64,000 nucleotides of DNA, from contig QEOQ01000707.1 of assembly GCA_010279815.1 (NCBI GenBank), forward strand, positions 174,463 to 238,462, written 5' to 3'. Each line of letters begins with the position of its first letter. Position 1 is the stretch's first letter. The translations under genes and the position numbers were made by a program. The notes beneath the pieces are model-generated. The model was given only the letters and a program-made list of their open reading frames with translations, did no database searches and was not told where the DNA came from. Below are positions 1 to 11,171 of this stretch, piece after piece. Source of the DNA: Brachionus plicatilis. Lineage: Eukaryota; Rotifera; Eurotatoria; Ploima; Brachionidae.

Positions 1-2
1 GG

Positions 3-314
3 AACTATGGTGATTTGAATTACAGCATATTTAAACAAAGCACCCTGATGCTGAATGTGTTTTACCAGGAATTGTCTTCAACTGTAATTAAGCAAAGCCC
101 GAAGACATCATTTCCCAATTTGATATCAAAAATTGGTAATAAGTTTTTTAAAAGGTACTCGAAAATATTTTTCAACGAAATCTTCTTTTTCTTAGGTGGT
201 GTATTGGGCTTGTTTTTTGGCTGTTCATTGCTCACACTTTTGGAACCGGTGGGCTTTTTCATAAGCATTGTTTACAAATTAAAAATAGAAAAAAATCAAA
301 TTGGTTTAGTGTAA
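3..314 (+). CDS. DEG/ENaC/ASIC-type sodium channel, C-terminal end (partial)
   Basis: This is the last part of an amiloride-sensitive-type cation channel of the plasma membrane; the gene begins left of the window. The open frame runs from base 3. A 60-nt GT-AG intron at 136-195 (phase 1) has a length divisible by three and no stop, so the region also reads as one uninterrupted frame. Removing it joins SKIG to GVLGLFFGCSLLTLLE, the second transmembrane segment and pore region typical of the family, including the G-x-S selectivity tract (GCS) and the following Leu/Glu. The stretch before it (LNVFYQELSSTVIKQSP) matches the usual pre-TM2 pattern. A short charged cytoplasmic tail follows, with a stop at 312-314 and AATAAA at 359-364. 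Family assignment is firm; subtype and ligand cannot be told from the fragment. Confidence 0.82.
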   Translation, partial: NYGDLNYSIFKQSTLMLNVFYQELSSTVIKQSPKTSFPNLISKIGNKFFKRYSKIFFNEIFFFLGGVLGLFFGCSLLTLLEPVGFFISIVYKLKIEKNQIGLV

Positions 315-502
315 AAAAATAAGTTTCAAATCCTGGATAAATGGATTTTTATTTTTTAAATAAATAAAAAAAAATAAAATTTAGGGGTGAACGTTTAAAT
401 TATCGATTTATCAAAGAAAATTTATCATAGAATTTTTTTATCATTATAATAAGCTAATAAATTGACAAAATATTTAAATTTTCCAAAAATCTACAAACGT
501 AT

Positions 503-612
503 TTGCTCGAATTTAACGATATGTCGTTAAATAATCTTTTTTTTTAATGTTATAAGATCCTATCGTTATTCTGGATACCCATATATAACGACATGTCGTT
601 AAAATCGAGCAA
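503..612. repeat. Short palindromic MITE-like element
   Basis: A 110-bp inverted repeat whose ends both read TTGCTCGA-TTTAACGA-ATGTCGTTA when oriented the same way. The arms are about 27 bp around an AT-rich centre. It sits almost directly against the foldback at 624. No coding potential; transposon class unknown. Confidence 0.6.
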
Positions 613-623
613 TTACATTAAAT

Positions 624-986
624 GGCATCTTGAAGTTTAGGATCAAAAAAATCAGATCAAAAAGTATTTTTTTTATAACTTTTGAATGGTATTTGATTTA
701 ATCTCTCTACAAAATGCTAAATGATGCAAAAAACATGCTGAATATTAGAAGAAAAAAATATTCTCTGCAAAAACTCTGCAATTTTGCAGGAAAATGAATG
801 TCATTAAAAAGTATTTAATTCAACTGCGCAATTAAATTGCAGAGTTTTTGCAGAGCCTTTTCTAATATTCAGCATGTTTTTTGCATCATTTAGCATTTTG
901 CAGAGAGATTAAATCAAATACCATTCAAAAGTTATAAAAAAAATACTTTTTGATCTGATTTTTTTGATCCTAAACTTAAAGATGCC
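624..986. mobile_element. Foldback MITE with 9-bp target duplication
   Basis: A 363-bp element that is almost entirely inverted repeat, with arms of about 150 bp. Termini are GGCATCTT and AAGATGCC. It is flanked by the perfect 9-bp direct repeat ACATTAAAT (615-623 and 987-995), the signature of one insertion event. The centre carries the motif TTTTGCAGAG in both orientations, also seen in the foldbacks at 25414, 36436 and 46966. An 8-9 bp duplication with GG-starting ends suggests a MULE-type or related DNA transposon, but no transposase is present. Confidence 0.85.
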
Positions 987-1289
987 ACATTAAATATGAA
1001 AATTGTAATTGCAAAAAAGTAACTTTTTTGTTTGATTATTTTTTTAATGATTATTATTGAAAATTAATTTAAGATTTGTTCAAAAAAAAGCTTTTAATTA
1101 ATTGAATATAATCAAATTTCGTGTTTTATTTAAATATTTTTCTATCAAACATTTATAAAAAATATTTCTACGAGTTTTATTTATTAATTTTATTAATTTT
1201 CTATGAATTGATACATCAGCCAATTTAAGTATTTTAGTATTTAGCAGTCTTAATTTTTTTGAATTGAAAATTTTTATCACAAATAAATT

Positions 1290-1512
1290 GGCAAAGTAAA
1301 ATTTTTTTTAATTATCAATTTGCTCTTTTTGCTCATAAATTTAAAATGCGTGATTTCATTGCATTGCAATTTATACAGTCTTTTAACTTTTAAAACTTTA
1401 AAATTTCAATTTAAAAAATTGAAAATATGCAATGCAACTAAATTGCGCATTTGAAATTTTTGAGCAAAAAGGGTTATGCTAATTGAAAATTAAACAAATA
1501 TTTTACTTGGCC
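1290..1512. mobile_element. Foldback MITE, GGC termini, 8-bp target duplication
   Basis: A 223-bp inverted repeat with ends GGCAAAGTAAAAT and ATTTTACTTGGCC, flanked by AATAAATT (1282-1289) and AATAATTT (1513-1520), a 7-of-8 match. Arms of roughly 100 bp include GCTCTTTTTGCTCA and its inverse. It belongs with the other GGC-ended foldbacks in this window. Confidence 0.7.
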
Positions 1513-1677
1513 AATAATTTGGGATTTATACAAAGCGATTTTATAACACTCAGCAAAATCTAATTTATCTGTTTAAAATACACTGTCAAATTCATTTAAG
1601 TCAATCTTGTTTTTTTTACATACAGTGCTGCTACGATACATGGTTCTGAATAAAATTACAAAATCTTACGTTAATTT

Positions 1678-1995
1678 CAGAGTTGTTTATAAGTCCCAAA
1701 AAAAGTCCAAGTCCGGACTTTTCTTTTAAATTTGTTAGATCGGCAAATTGAAGTTTCAGATCAAATATTAATATAAAAACGATCATTTAAAATTTCAAAA
1801 CTTAATTAATCTAATGATTTTGATAATTTTTAAGAAATAAATACAAAACGTTTCTAGACATGTTTTGTCTAATAATACCGTAAACTCGTGACCATTACTC
1901 TTCCTTTGTCGCAGATTTGTTTTTAAGTCTAAGTCACAAAAATTTAAGTCAAAGTCATGACTTGACTTAAGACTTGTGACTTAAAAACAACTCTG
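1678..1995. mobile_element. hAT-like MITE (CAGAGTTGT termini)
   Basis: Terminal inverted repeats CAGAGTTGTTTATAAGTC and GACTTAAAAACAACTCTG, with many AAGTC/GACTT subterminal repeats (also AAGTCCGGACTT). The CAGNG start is typical of hAT elements, but I see no convincing 8-bp duplication. A fragment of another repeat (ACCGTAAACTCGTG, near 1879) lies inside. A related fragment begins at 54632. Confidence 0.55.
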
Positions 1996-3654
1996 CTTTG
2001 TCGATAGCACTGGAAAGTTAATTAAATTGACATAAATACTTGCTCCAATGGGTCTAACGAGAAGATCCGATAGATAGATAGAATTAGATTTAATAAAAAA
2101 AAATTTTTATTTGAATTATTTTTAGTGGTTTTTGAGATATAGAGACATCTTTGTCGATAGCACTTGAAAGTTAATTAAACTAGAACTAGATCCCATTTTA
2201 TTGTAAACAATGTGGAAAATAATACAGGTTTTACTTTATAGTAAGGATTTTATAAAATTTTTATTTTTTATCCATCAAAATATTTTTATAGGATTTCTTC
2301 TTTATTTTTACACCATGTAAAAATATGTGGAATGGTAAGACTCATAATCAAAAAAGCCTTTCAACTTTTAGATGCTTTACACACAATTTGTATGAAGTGT
2401 TAGCCTGATTTTTTTTGTATTCAAAGTACATTCATTAAATTTTTCTAAATTGAAACGATCTAATTGAAAAAACTTCACAGTCCTGAAAAATGTAGCATAC
2501 CATAGATTTAAATTAACATTTAGTAAAAAAAATAATTGAGATTTTTGAAATATAATTCAGTAAAAAAAAATCTTCAGCTTCAGGGTTTAAATCAAGTCTG
2601 CAACAAAGGTATTGCTAAATCACAATTATTACACAAAATTATTTTAATCAAAATTTTTTATTCTTGAAAAATTTAATGGTTTTTTTAAATAGAAAAAAAT
2701 AAAAGCCTTTAGTGTTTAAACTAAGAAATAAATCTAATTGAAAAAATTGATAAAGTTTTTAAATAAAACTTTTTCACAACTATATTTAAAAAATACTTTT
2801 CTGTTTTTTAATGGTTTTATTGGAGTAAAAATCTTCGCCATGTAATAAGATCTGTATACTAGGTTGGGAGGAGTTTCTGTTTTTTATTGTCGAATTACTT
2901 AAAATTAATCTTTTGCTTAAAAGTTAATTAATTAAAAAAAGTGCGAATTAAATTTGATAAATATTTGAGAATTTTTTATTAAAAAGCGCACAATATTAAG
3001 GGTAATATAAATCAAATTGATATTATAGTTTTTGAGTAAACTAAAAGAAACGCTCTTAGAACAACCCAATAATTTCTTTTCACTTCTCAAACAGTCAATT
3101 GCTTACCAAATTTATTCTAGATACTATTCATGAAAAATGCAAAAAACTTGCCTACTCCAAATGGTACCCTTTAAAGTTTTCTTATCAAATAATTGTCCAC
3201 ATTCAATGAACCATTTATTTAAAGCTTAATTATTCAATTCTCTCGTGGTCTACAATTTATTCGCATTTTAACTTAATTAACTTGTTTTAATTTGTTTCTT
3301 AAAAAAAATAAAAAAAAGGAAAAATAAAAAAAAAAATTAAATAATCAAAGGTTTATGTCGGAACAACTTTGGAAGTACACTTCTTAAAAAATTCATTTGT
3401 ATGGTAAGCTTAACTATGGAAATACAAAGCAAACATGAAAGTTGAAAAAATATTCTAACATTATAAAATATTAGCAAGAAATCAATATTAAATTCTAAAC
3501 CTCTTTAGAAAGCTTATTATTTAAACTGATAAATAAATAAAATTTAAGCAATTTAATAAAAAAAATTGGAATTAAAATTTTCTAAACTTTTTAAATAAGA
3601 TGGCAAAAAAATCCACTATTATTATTTTATTGAGATTAATTTCAACTTTGGTCA
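1996..3654. other. AT-rich intergenic DNA with a short direct repeat
   Basis: No gene seen. A block beginning TTTGTCGATAGCACT and continuing GAAAGTTAATTAA occurs near 1998 and again near 2150 in the same orientation. The remainder is A/T-run-rich sequence without an open frame of normal composition. Confidence 0.6.
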
Positions 3655-4203
3655 CATAATAATAATAAATATAAGCTACAGCAAGCATGCTTGCGGAGAC
3701 GTCTTTCTAGGAAGACATCTATGGTAGCTAGATGCATTGAAATCTCCTTAAATTTGTCCACCGGAATATTTCCATGCATCGAGTCTATTCTTGAACTGGT
3801 TTACAGTCGAGGCATCGATTACTTTCTCAGGTAGGCTGTTCGACACTCTAATCACACGATTTGTGAAAAAGTTTTCACGCTGGGCGCAGTTGGTAGGTGC
3901 TTGGACGGACAGGCGCCTCTTGTGCCCTCTAATACCTTGTGCTGGTCCTGGTTGGGAAAGCGAGCTGCAATGCGGGGGAGGTCTGACCCAATCTATGTTA
4001 TTTAAGCCGCTTCTTATCTTGAACATTTGGATCATGTCTCCTCTTGTCCTGCATTCGCTCAGAGTGGGCAAACCCAAGATGGAAAGGCGGTCGCTGTAGC
4101 TTAAGTTACGGATTCTTGGAACGAGTTTGGTCGCTCGTCTTTGAACTTTCTCAAGAATGTTGCTGTCCTTGGCAGTGTAGGGAGACCAGACCAAAGTATT
4201 TTG
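3655..4203 (-). pseudogene. Non-LTR retrotransposon reverse transcriptase, C-terminal fragment
   Basis: On the minus strand a frame from about 4203 to the stop at 3748 encodes the region after the RT fingers/palm of CR1/jockey-type LINEs: LVWSPYTAKD, LEKVQRRATK, a DMIQMFKI block, the NRVIRVSNSLPEKVIDA block and NQFKNRLD near the end. After the stop comes a short 3' UTR, then an A/T repeat (ATT units, 3655-3672) that fits a LINE 3' tail. The copy is 5'-truncated as usual for dead-on-arrival LINE insertions, yet this 148-residue stretch is open, so the insertion may be fairly young. Similar peptides occur at 35333-36046 and, badly decayed, at 59520-59690. Confidence 0.85.
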
Positions 4204-4989
4204 TAGTATTTTTAATTTTTTAAAAATTAAAATGTGTATTCCTTTTGTATGTAATTACTGTTTAAAAGTAATTTACGCAAACAATTAAACTTGGCATGAA
4301 GTTAAAGACAATAAACGAAAAATATGGATCAAATTCTCAAATCTCATCGGTGTTAAATAAAACTGAAAAAATCTAATTGAAAAAAGTGATTTTCAAAAAT
4401 AAATAAACTAAAATTTTTTAAAATAAAACTTTATATTCTTAAAAAAAAAATTTGATGCTATGACGTTGTAAAAAGTTGGCTAACAAATTCGACCTTAGTG
4501 TGTGTAATAGGACAAAAAAAATGTCACCTCAAAAAAAGTAACATCATAATCTAAAAACAAATCAAATGCGTTCACACCACACTCAAAAAGCCAAAAACCA
4601 AAAATAAAATTAATATAAAATTAGTATAAACAATTTGTCCAGCTATGCGGATACAATGCATGTACTCGACATTAACCAAAGCACATCCAAAATTCAGACA
4701 TGCACAGCCACTAAATGTTACAAATAAATAATTTGATCACTAGCCAAGAATAATAAATAATAATAATTCGACTAAGCCGCGGCCGCAACTATCAGCCACG
4801 TCAACTCACGCGCCAACTCTTTCGCCCGAACAACAAACCTCCACAAGCCGAACACAAAAATCATCACCTCCTAAAAAACAACAAAGACCACCACCTCTTA
4901 AAAAAACACAGTGCGCACAAAGCATGACCTTGACCACTCAACTCGACTAAACCCAACACAAAGCAAGAAAGAAAAAAAAATAAGCGCCA
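4204..4989. other. Upstream region of the ankyrin/SOCS-box gene
   Basis: AT-rich to about 4770, then an abrupt shift to C-rich, GC-richer DNA (GCCGCGGCCGC near 4776-4787) that continues into the coding region. The C-rich, G-poor part from 4770 to 4989 looks like promoter plus 5' UTR. No separate gene seen. Confidence 0.4.
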
Positions 4990-6255
4990 ATGACCATGAC
5001 CTCGCTCGGCTCCAAGACCCAACCGAGCCACCGAGAGGAAATATTCCACTCCATACTGACCAACAATTTAGACAGACTAAAGCAACTAGTTAGCAGCGAA
5101 AACGTGAACATTAAGGACCGCAGCGGCTACACCCTGCTGCACATGGCCACCAACAACGACAAGACCGAAGTGGCCAAGTGGCTGGTGGCCGCCGGCGCCG
5201 ACATCAACATCCACTGCAACACTCACACAGTACTCGGCACCGCTCTCACCAAGGCCAACTACGACCTGTTCGACTTCCTTCTGGACAACAAGGCCGAATG
5301 CATCGGCCGCAACCAACTTAACGTGTTGCACGAAGCGGCCAACAAAAACCGTCTTGACATCGTGCTCCGGCTGATCGAAAAAGGCGCCGACCCCAACCTA
5401 TTCAACTCGATGCACATCACGCCGCTCACCATCGCCATCGGCCACAAGAACAAGCCCATTGTGGAACTCCTGCTGGAGAACGGCGCCTGTGCCAACCTGC
5501 CAGACAAAAAAGGCAACACCTCACTGCACGCGGCCTGCTCTCTCGCCGACCAGGCCATAGTCGCCTGTCTGCTCGACAACACCGAGTGCGACCTCAAGCT
5601 CAAGAACCTAAACGAAGAGACCTGTCTGGACTTGTTGTTCGTGAGTTTGATCAAAGAAAATCGGCTCTCGTTCGACCTTTCCCTCTTGCTCAGACTAATC
5701 CAAATGGGCGCCGTGTTCTCCATGCCCTGGAACTATGTGCTCAATCAGACAAACTACTTGTGCTTTCTCAAGCTAATGGCGTTCGTGTGCAAGCACTTTG
5801 GCGGCCGGCTTCGTCATCTGTTCGCCGCTGAGCGGCCCTTTTTTGCCGATCTCATTCTGACCGGCTATTGGAAAAACTCTCTGCTAATCGCCATCAAGTA
5901 CGCCATACTGGGCGTCCAGGACCAGGCCAAAATGGACTGTTTGATCAAGCAACACGAGCTGCTCAGACTTGTCGACATCATTTTGTTCAGCGACGAGTTC
6001 AATGTGGACAAAAGAGAGCTATTGTCCACCCTGTACATGTTTGACGACGAGGCCGACTCGGTCGACCCGCCTGTGCCCAACTATTTGTACATGTACGTCA
6101 AAAAGTGTTTCAACAAGCCCTTTAGCTTGAAAAATTTGTGCCGCAACCGGATCCGCGCCAGTCTGCCCGATCTCGGCGAGTCCACCGTCAATAGGCTCAA
6201 GGTCAAGGACGCACAGCTAGTCGACTATCTCAACTTTGACACCCACAAGGCCTAG
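4990..6255 (+). CDS. Ankyrin repeat and SOCS box protein (ASB-like)
   Basis: An intronless 421-residue protein. Residues about 44-206 contain five ankyrin repeats, recognisable by GYTLLHMA, VAKWLVAAGADIN, NVLHEAANKNRLDIV, IEKGADPN, TPLTIAI, VELLLENGA and NTSLHAAC. Residues 378-421 form a SOCS box: SLKNLCRNRIRASLP with the conserved L-C-R-x-x-I-R core, ending VDYLNF. In known families the ankyrin stack binds a target and the SOCS box recruits Elongin B/C and a Cullin-RING ubiquitin ligase, so this is probably a cytoplasmic substrate adaptor. The middle region (about 207-377) is helical and not recognised. The start was chosen at the first ATG of the frame; M3 is an alternative. GC content and codon choice (CTG, GTG, GCC, ATC) are strikingly higher than in the other genes here. 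Family confident, subtype unknown. Confidence 0.88.
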   Translation: MTMTSLGSKTQPSHREEIFHSILTNNLDRLKQLVSSENVNIKDRSGYTLLHMATNNDKTEVAKWLVAAGADINIHCNTHTVLGTALTKANYDLFDFLLDNKAECIGRNQLNVLHEAANKNRLDIVLRLIEKGADPNLFNSMHITPLTIAIGHKNKPIVELLLENGACANLPDKKGNTSLHAACSLADQAIVACLLDNTECDLKLKNLNEETCLDLLFVSLIKENRLSFDLSLLLRLIQMGAVFSMPWNYVLNQTNYLCFLKLMAFVCKHFGGRLRHLFAAERPFFADLILTGYWKNSLLIAIKYAILGVQDQAKMDCLIKQHELLRLVDIILFSDEFNVDKRELLSTLYMFDDEADSVDPPVPNYLYMYVKKCFNKPFSLKNLCRNRIRASLPDLGESTVNRLKVKDAQLVDYLNFDTHKA

Positions 6256-6477
6256 CTCCGCCGCCAAATGCCGCTCATGTGTCCATTTATTGTTGTACAA
6301 ATGCTGTTGTTGTTGTTGTTGTTGTTGTTGTTTGTGTGGGAATGCAGCTAATGAATTGGGTAAGTTTGGTCGGACGCCGCTCATCAATTAAATCGTCAAT
6401 TTATGTGTGTGTGTGTATGTGTGTGGGTGTTTGTACATTTATTTTTGTTGCTTTTAAGGTTAATTTAAAAGATAATT
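6256..6477. repeat. 3' flank with GTT and GT microsatellites
   Basis: Probable 3' UTR of the ankyrin/SOCS-box gene. It holds a trinucleotide tract of GTT units (about 6304-6332) and a GT-rich tract (about 6402-6433). The assembly gap begins right after, perhaps because of these repeats. Confidence 0.7.
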
Positions 6478-7425
6478 NNNNNNNNNNNNNNNNNNNNNNN
6501 NNNNNNNNNNNNNNNNNNNNNNNNNNNNNNNNNNNNNNNNNNNNNNNNNNNNNNNNNNNNNNNNNNNNNNNNNNNNNNNNNNNNNNNNNNNNNNNNNNNN
6601 NNNNNNNNNNNNNNNNNNNNNNNNNNNNNNNNNNNNNNNNNNNNNNNNNNNNNNNNNNNNNNNNNNNNNNNNNNNNNNNNNNNNNNNNNNNNNNNNNNNN
6701 NNNNNNNNNNNNNNNNNNNNNNNNNNNNNNNNNNNNNNNNNNNNNNNNNNNNNNNNNNNNNNNNNNNNNNNNNNNNNNNNNNNNNNNNNNNNNNNNNNNN
6801 NNNNNNNNNNNNNNNNNNNNNNNNNNNNNNNNNNNNNNNNNNNNNNNNNNNNNNNNNNNNNNNNNNNNNNNNNNNNNNNNNNNNNNNNNNNNNNNNNNNN
6901 NNNNNNNNNNNNNNNNNNNNNNNNNNNNNNNNNNNNNNNNNNNNNNNNNNNNNNNNNNNNNNNNNNNNNNNNNNNNNNNNNNNNNNNNNNNNNNNNNNNN
7001 NNNNNNNNNNNNNNNNNNNNNNNNNNNNNNNNNNNNNNNNNNNNNNNNNNNNNNNNNNNNNNNNNNNNNNNNNNNNNNNNNNNNNNNNNNNNNNNNNNNN
7101 NNNNNNNNNNNNNNNNNNNNNNNNNNNNNNNNNNNNNNNNNNNNNNNNNNNNNNNNNNNNNNNNNNNNNNNNNNNNNNNNNNNNNNNNNNNNNNNNNNNN
7201 NNNNNNNNNNNNNNNNNNNNNNNNNNNNNNNNNNNNNNNNNNNNNNNNNNNNNNNNNNNNNNNNNNNNNNNNNNNNNNNNNNNNNNNNNNNNNNNNNNNN
7301 NNNNNNNNNNNNNNNNNNNNNNNNNNNNNNNNNNNNNNNNNNNNNNNNNNNNNNNNNNNNNNNNNNNNNNNNNNNNNNNNNNNNNNNNNNNNNNNNNNNN
7401 NNNNNNNNNNNNNNNNNNNNNNNNN
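6478..7425. other. Assembly gap (948 N)
   Basis: Unknown bases. Apparent open frames running through this block are artefacts of translating N. Confidence 0.99.
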
Positions 7426-7477
7426 GAATAAAAAGAGTACAAAATCCGAAAGACAAAAAACTTAACGGAAAAATATA

Positions 7478-8153
7478 TTTGACGCATAAAAAAAAAAATT
7501 ATAGTATAAAAAAAAATTTAATAGCGCATAAACCAAAAAAAATTAAGTAACGTATAAAGATTGTGTCATTAAAGCATATAAAAATTAGTCTCGCACAAAA
7601 TAAAGCAAGTTAAGCATAAAAAAATATTATAGCATAAAACAAAAATAATTTAATCAATATTTAGAACCGACTTGGCCTTTGGGAGTTGATCACGTCTTTT
7701 TTTAAATTGTGTTTCTTAGATATTTCTTTCAACGTTAGCCTTACGTTTAGATCGACGATACCGACTGAACCTCCACCGTTTTGTAACCTTTGTAAACAAA
7801 ACTTCGGATGAAACTTCCCATTTCTAAACTTTTTTACTTTTGCTTTTGATTTACGATTAAAGACCTAAAAATTGAACTCGTCATTGAAGATGACTATGTA
7901 CCAATCTTTAACTGTCCAATTAAGTCTCTGTTATCTATACCACTCATATCTTTTTTATATTTTTTTTATTTTATTCTTAATAAATTTTTGATTACTTATG
8001 CTTGAAATTAAATATTCTTATGCTTTCAAAATTTTTTTATGCTTTAATAAAAAAAATATGCGAGAAAAAAAAAACAAAAAAAAATCTTAACTTTTTATTC
8101 ATTATGCTATGGTTTAATTTTTTATGCTTTATTATTTGTATTTATGCGTCAAA
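7478..8153. mobile_element. Tc1/mariner-type element with long TTTATGC-rich ends
   Basis: Ends TTTGACGCATAAA and TTTATGCGTCAAA are inverted copies. Many GCATAAA (left) and TTTATGC (right) units lie inside, giving long imperfect inverted arms. The middle holds a decayed transposase on the minus strand (see 7690-7925). The left end lies near the assembly gap, so an outer part might be missing. Confidence 0.65.
7690..7925 (-). pseudogene. Tc1-like DDE transposase relic
   Basis: Minus-strand translation gives WTVKDWYIVIFNDEFNF, a stop, then VFNRKSKAKVKKFRNG, and later LQRLQNGGGSVGIV. This follows the order of the Tc1 catalytic domain: W-T-x-x-D-W-x-x-V-I-F-S-D-E-S-x-F, then the basic stretch, then G-G-G-S-V before the usual MVWG. 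The in-frame stop and loss after GGGSV show it is dead. Confidence 0.7.
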
Positions 8154-10057
8154 ACCCCCCGTTCAAACTTAACTTCGCAAAGATAATATAATTAAAAAAC
8201 CAAATAATATTTTGATTTTTAAAGAAAACGCCAAAAAATATAGGGGTCTAAACAGAGCAGTTCAATCAAACCAATCGTCATACATTACCGTCATATAATA
8301 AAAAATTTGAAAAATACAATATTAAAATTTATCGAAAAAAAAGTGAATGTATAAAGAAAAAATTATTAACTTTACTAAAAAATTAAAAATAATCGATCAT
8401 TTTGGTTAATTTTGAACATACTTTTAATTTAAAATTTTTTTTTTTAATTATAATTTAATAAACTATGTTAATCAACGTTACATCAAGAATTTTATAAAAT
8501 TCTACCTAAATATTCAGCAAATTTATTATTATATATAAAATGAGCAATTTGATATAAAGTTTTGATCATAAACTTCAACATGCCATTTTTTAACTAAACT
8601 TTATTAGACATTATTAGAAAGAAAATCAGGTAAATTTTTATCTGAAGTAAAAATATATTCTTAATCAATATTTTGAATAAAATTGAAAACAAAATCAATT
8701 TCGGAGGTACTTGAATATTTTAAGACTTTTTCAATTTATCAGATAAATCAAGCGAAATTAGCAATTTATGGCTCAGGTAATTATGAAATTGCGTATCTTA
8801 ACAGAAAATTGTCAGTCTCAAGTAATACTTGGTGCCTTCTTACTGACGAAAAGAAAAAAAATCTTGCCAGAATTTTTAAAAATGATTCCACCACCTAAAG
8901 ATCAAATTAAAATAAAAAGAAACGTAACTTGCCTTTACAAAAATCAGAAAAAAGTGGTAAAAGATAAAAAAATAAAAAATTTCGTCTCATTCAAGTTTAT
9001 CATATTTTTACGTAATTAAAAATTTAAGACATAGACTCTATTTTTTTATTAAATTCATAAAACTAAAAATATCAAATATTACAATTATAAATTGAATTTT
9101 TCTCAATTAATATGAAATCATTTGAAATTCTCAAAAACTATACTTTCTGGAGAAAAACTAAGCATATTTTTAGAAAGCTCATTTATTTCTCTTCAATGAA
9201 AGTGCGAGTCAGTAGGGGATCAGTCGTATTAAATTGGGGGTCAGGTTTTCAAAAAAATAAAATAATTCAATTTTCACAAAAAAAATGGGGGTAAGTATTT
9301 TAGTTGGGCCTGATTTAATGGTTATTACTAAAACACGGACTCATACTTATCTCCCCCATTAATACTATGCTTTTTATACCCACCATTTTTTTTTTACCAG
9401 CTTTCACGCAAGACCAAAATCTAAGCTCTAGCACATTTGGTTCGACCTCTATTTAAGCTTGAAATCAAAATAGATAGTTTTAATTAATTAAATTTATTTT
9501 TTCAATTTTTCATTAAAATAATTTATTTTTTAAGACTGTGTTTATTTAAGTTTTTTTCATTTTTTTAATTTTTTCCATTCTTTAATTAATGAATTGGAAA
9601 TTAAGGTTTTCTAAAATGCTGACTGAACTGGACATTTATTTTGTTTCAAGAAATAGTTGCTTTTTATATTTCCAAAATTACATTAATTAAAGAAAATTCA
9701 ATTATTGAGTGTCAACGATAAAAAATTGGGGTACTTTGTTTTATATTAGGATTCAGTTTTTAACAAAAATTAGTGTTTTTAAGATTATGTAATCCTACCA
9801 AATAATACGTAAAATTACGTAAAAAATGGTTTTTGCATTATATTTCTTAAACACTGTAAAAAAAATGGAAAAAAAAGTTTAAAATTAAAATTTAAAAAAA
9901 AAGTCCGAACAACATGAATTTTTTACTGTTAAATGCTCAAACAAATTAAATTAAAATTTTAATATAATCCTACCTTTTTAGTTTTATTTTTTAAAATTTT
10001 TTTGACTAATAAAATATTTTTGTGCCAATTTAAATAATATTTTGACTTTTTTTACTA
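8154..10057. other. AT-rich intergenic DNA, no supported gene
   Basis: Only low-complexity frames of 60-83 codons (for example 8683-9019), rich in K, I, N and F, with no domain. A G-rich patch near 9215-9300 and a C-rich patch near 9350 look like arms of a decayed inverted repeat. TTACGT units near 9810 resemble those of the element at 44170. Confidence 0.5.
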
Positions 10058-10630
10058 CCGTAAACTCGTGTTAACGACTCTAAGAGTAAAGCCCAAATCC
10101 AGCCTTTAAAAAATATAGATGTAAATTCTCAAGTCTTAACTCAAAATTCAAAAAAGGTAAATACAGATAGAAAAAAAAGAAAAGAAGAAGAAAAAAGCTT
10201 CCATGTGTTCGTAAAATTATCAGACCCAATTAAATTTAACATTTCATCTCTTGATCATTCATTTAAATAAAACTCAAATCCGATTATTGAATAGAATACA
10301 ATAAATTTTATAAACCCTTTAATTTTACCTTTATATTCTTACAAAAATGCTATTAGAGTTAAGTTCAAAAAAAGAAAAAAGCTTAAATTTGACTTATTTT
10401 CCATTTTTTAATTAACTCTACAAATTTTTTAATTTTTAGTTTTTTATGAGAGCAGATTTTTTTGTAAGAAAATTTAAATTTGAGCTTTATTTTTGGAAAA
10501 TATCCCATATTCAGGGTATTTTCTAGCTAATTAAATTTTAATTTATAAAAAAGAAATGATGTAATCAACTCTAGAAGAAAAAAGGTTGGATTTGGGCTTT
10601 ACTCTTAGAGTCGTTAACACAAGTTTACGG
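10058..10630. mobile_element. TA-flanked MITE (Tc1/mariner-like), CCGTAAACTCGTG ends
   Basis: A 573-bp element bounded by TA on both sides (10056-10057 and 10631-10632). The termini start CCGTAAACTCGTGTTAACGA and CCGTAAACTTGTGTTAACGA, followed by CTCTAAGAGTAAAGCCCAAA in both arms. TA duplication and terminal inverted repeats fit a non-autonomous Tc1/mariner derivative. Single arms of the family occur at about 1879 and 35241. Confidence 0.8.
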
Positions 10631-11171
10631 TATTTATTTTATTATAAACATTTTTGTTACTAATAAAATACATTTTTTCCTAGATAAAATGGTTGCCTAT
10701 TTTAAAATCATGTGCATTTGTAAATATTTTTGGAGATGTTAAATATAGGTTGATACAATTTAAGAGACCATCTTTTTACTTTCAGATAGAATTTGATTTT
10801 GAATTTTTTAATTTTTATTTTAATTTTTTTGTTTTAATTAGATAATGATGAACATTTTTTTCGAGATGCTGGTACCACAAATTTGTGTAATAAAATACAA
10901 ATCCTACAGAACTAATGCGAAGATTTTAAATCGTTTCTAATCTCTTTAGATTCTAAATAAATTAAATATATTCTAAAAGTTTCAAATTTTTTATAAAAAA
11001 AGACTGATATAAAAAAATTTTATAAAAAAAAAATTTTGTTTCAAAAATGATACATTTAAACAAAAGTCTAAAAATGAAAGCTACCTTTTTAAAATTAAAA
11101 CATGAATTTTATAAAATTTTACTTGATTTTGAATTTTCGAAAATCTAGTATTAAAATTATACGGTATTTTG
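10631..11171. other. AT-rich intergenic DNA
   Basis: Nothing recognisable beyond A/T runs. Confidence 0.5.

Noticed and set aside
6279..7550. Long open frames on both strands around 6.3-7.5 kb
   Set aside because: They run through 948 N; the translated X residues are an artefact.
8683..9019. Two overlapping frames of 71 and 83 codons
   Set aside because: K/I/N-rich, in different frames of the same AT-rich DNA, no motif and no splice context.
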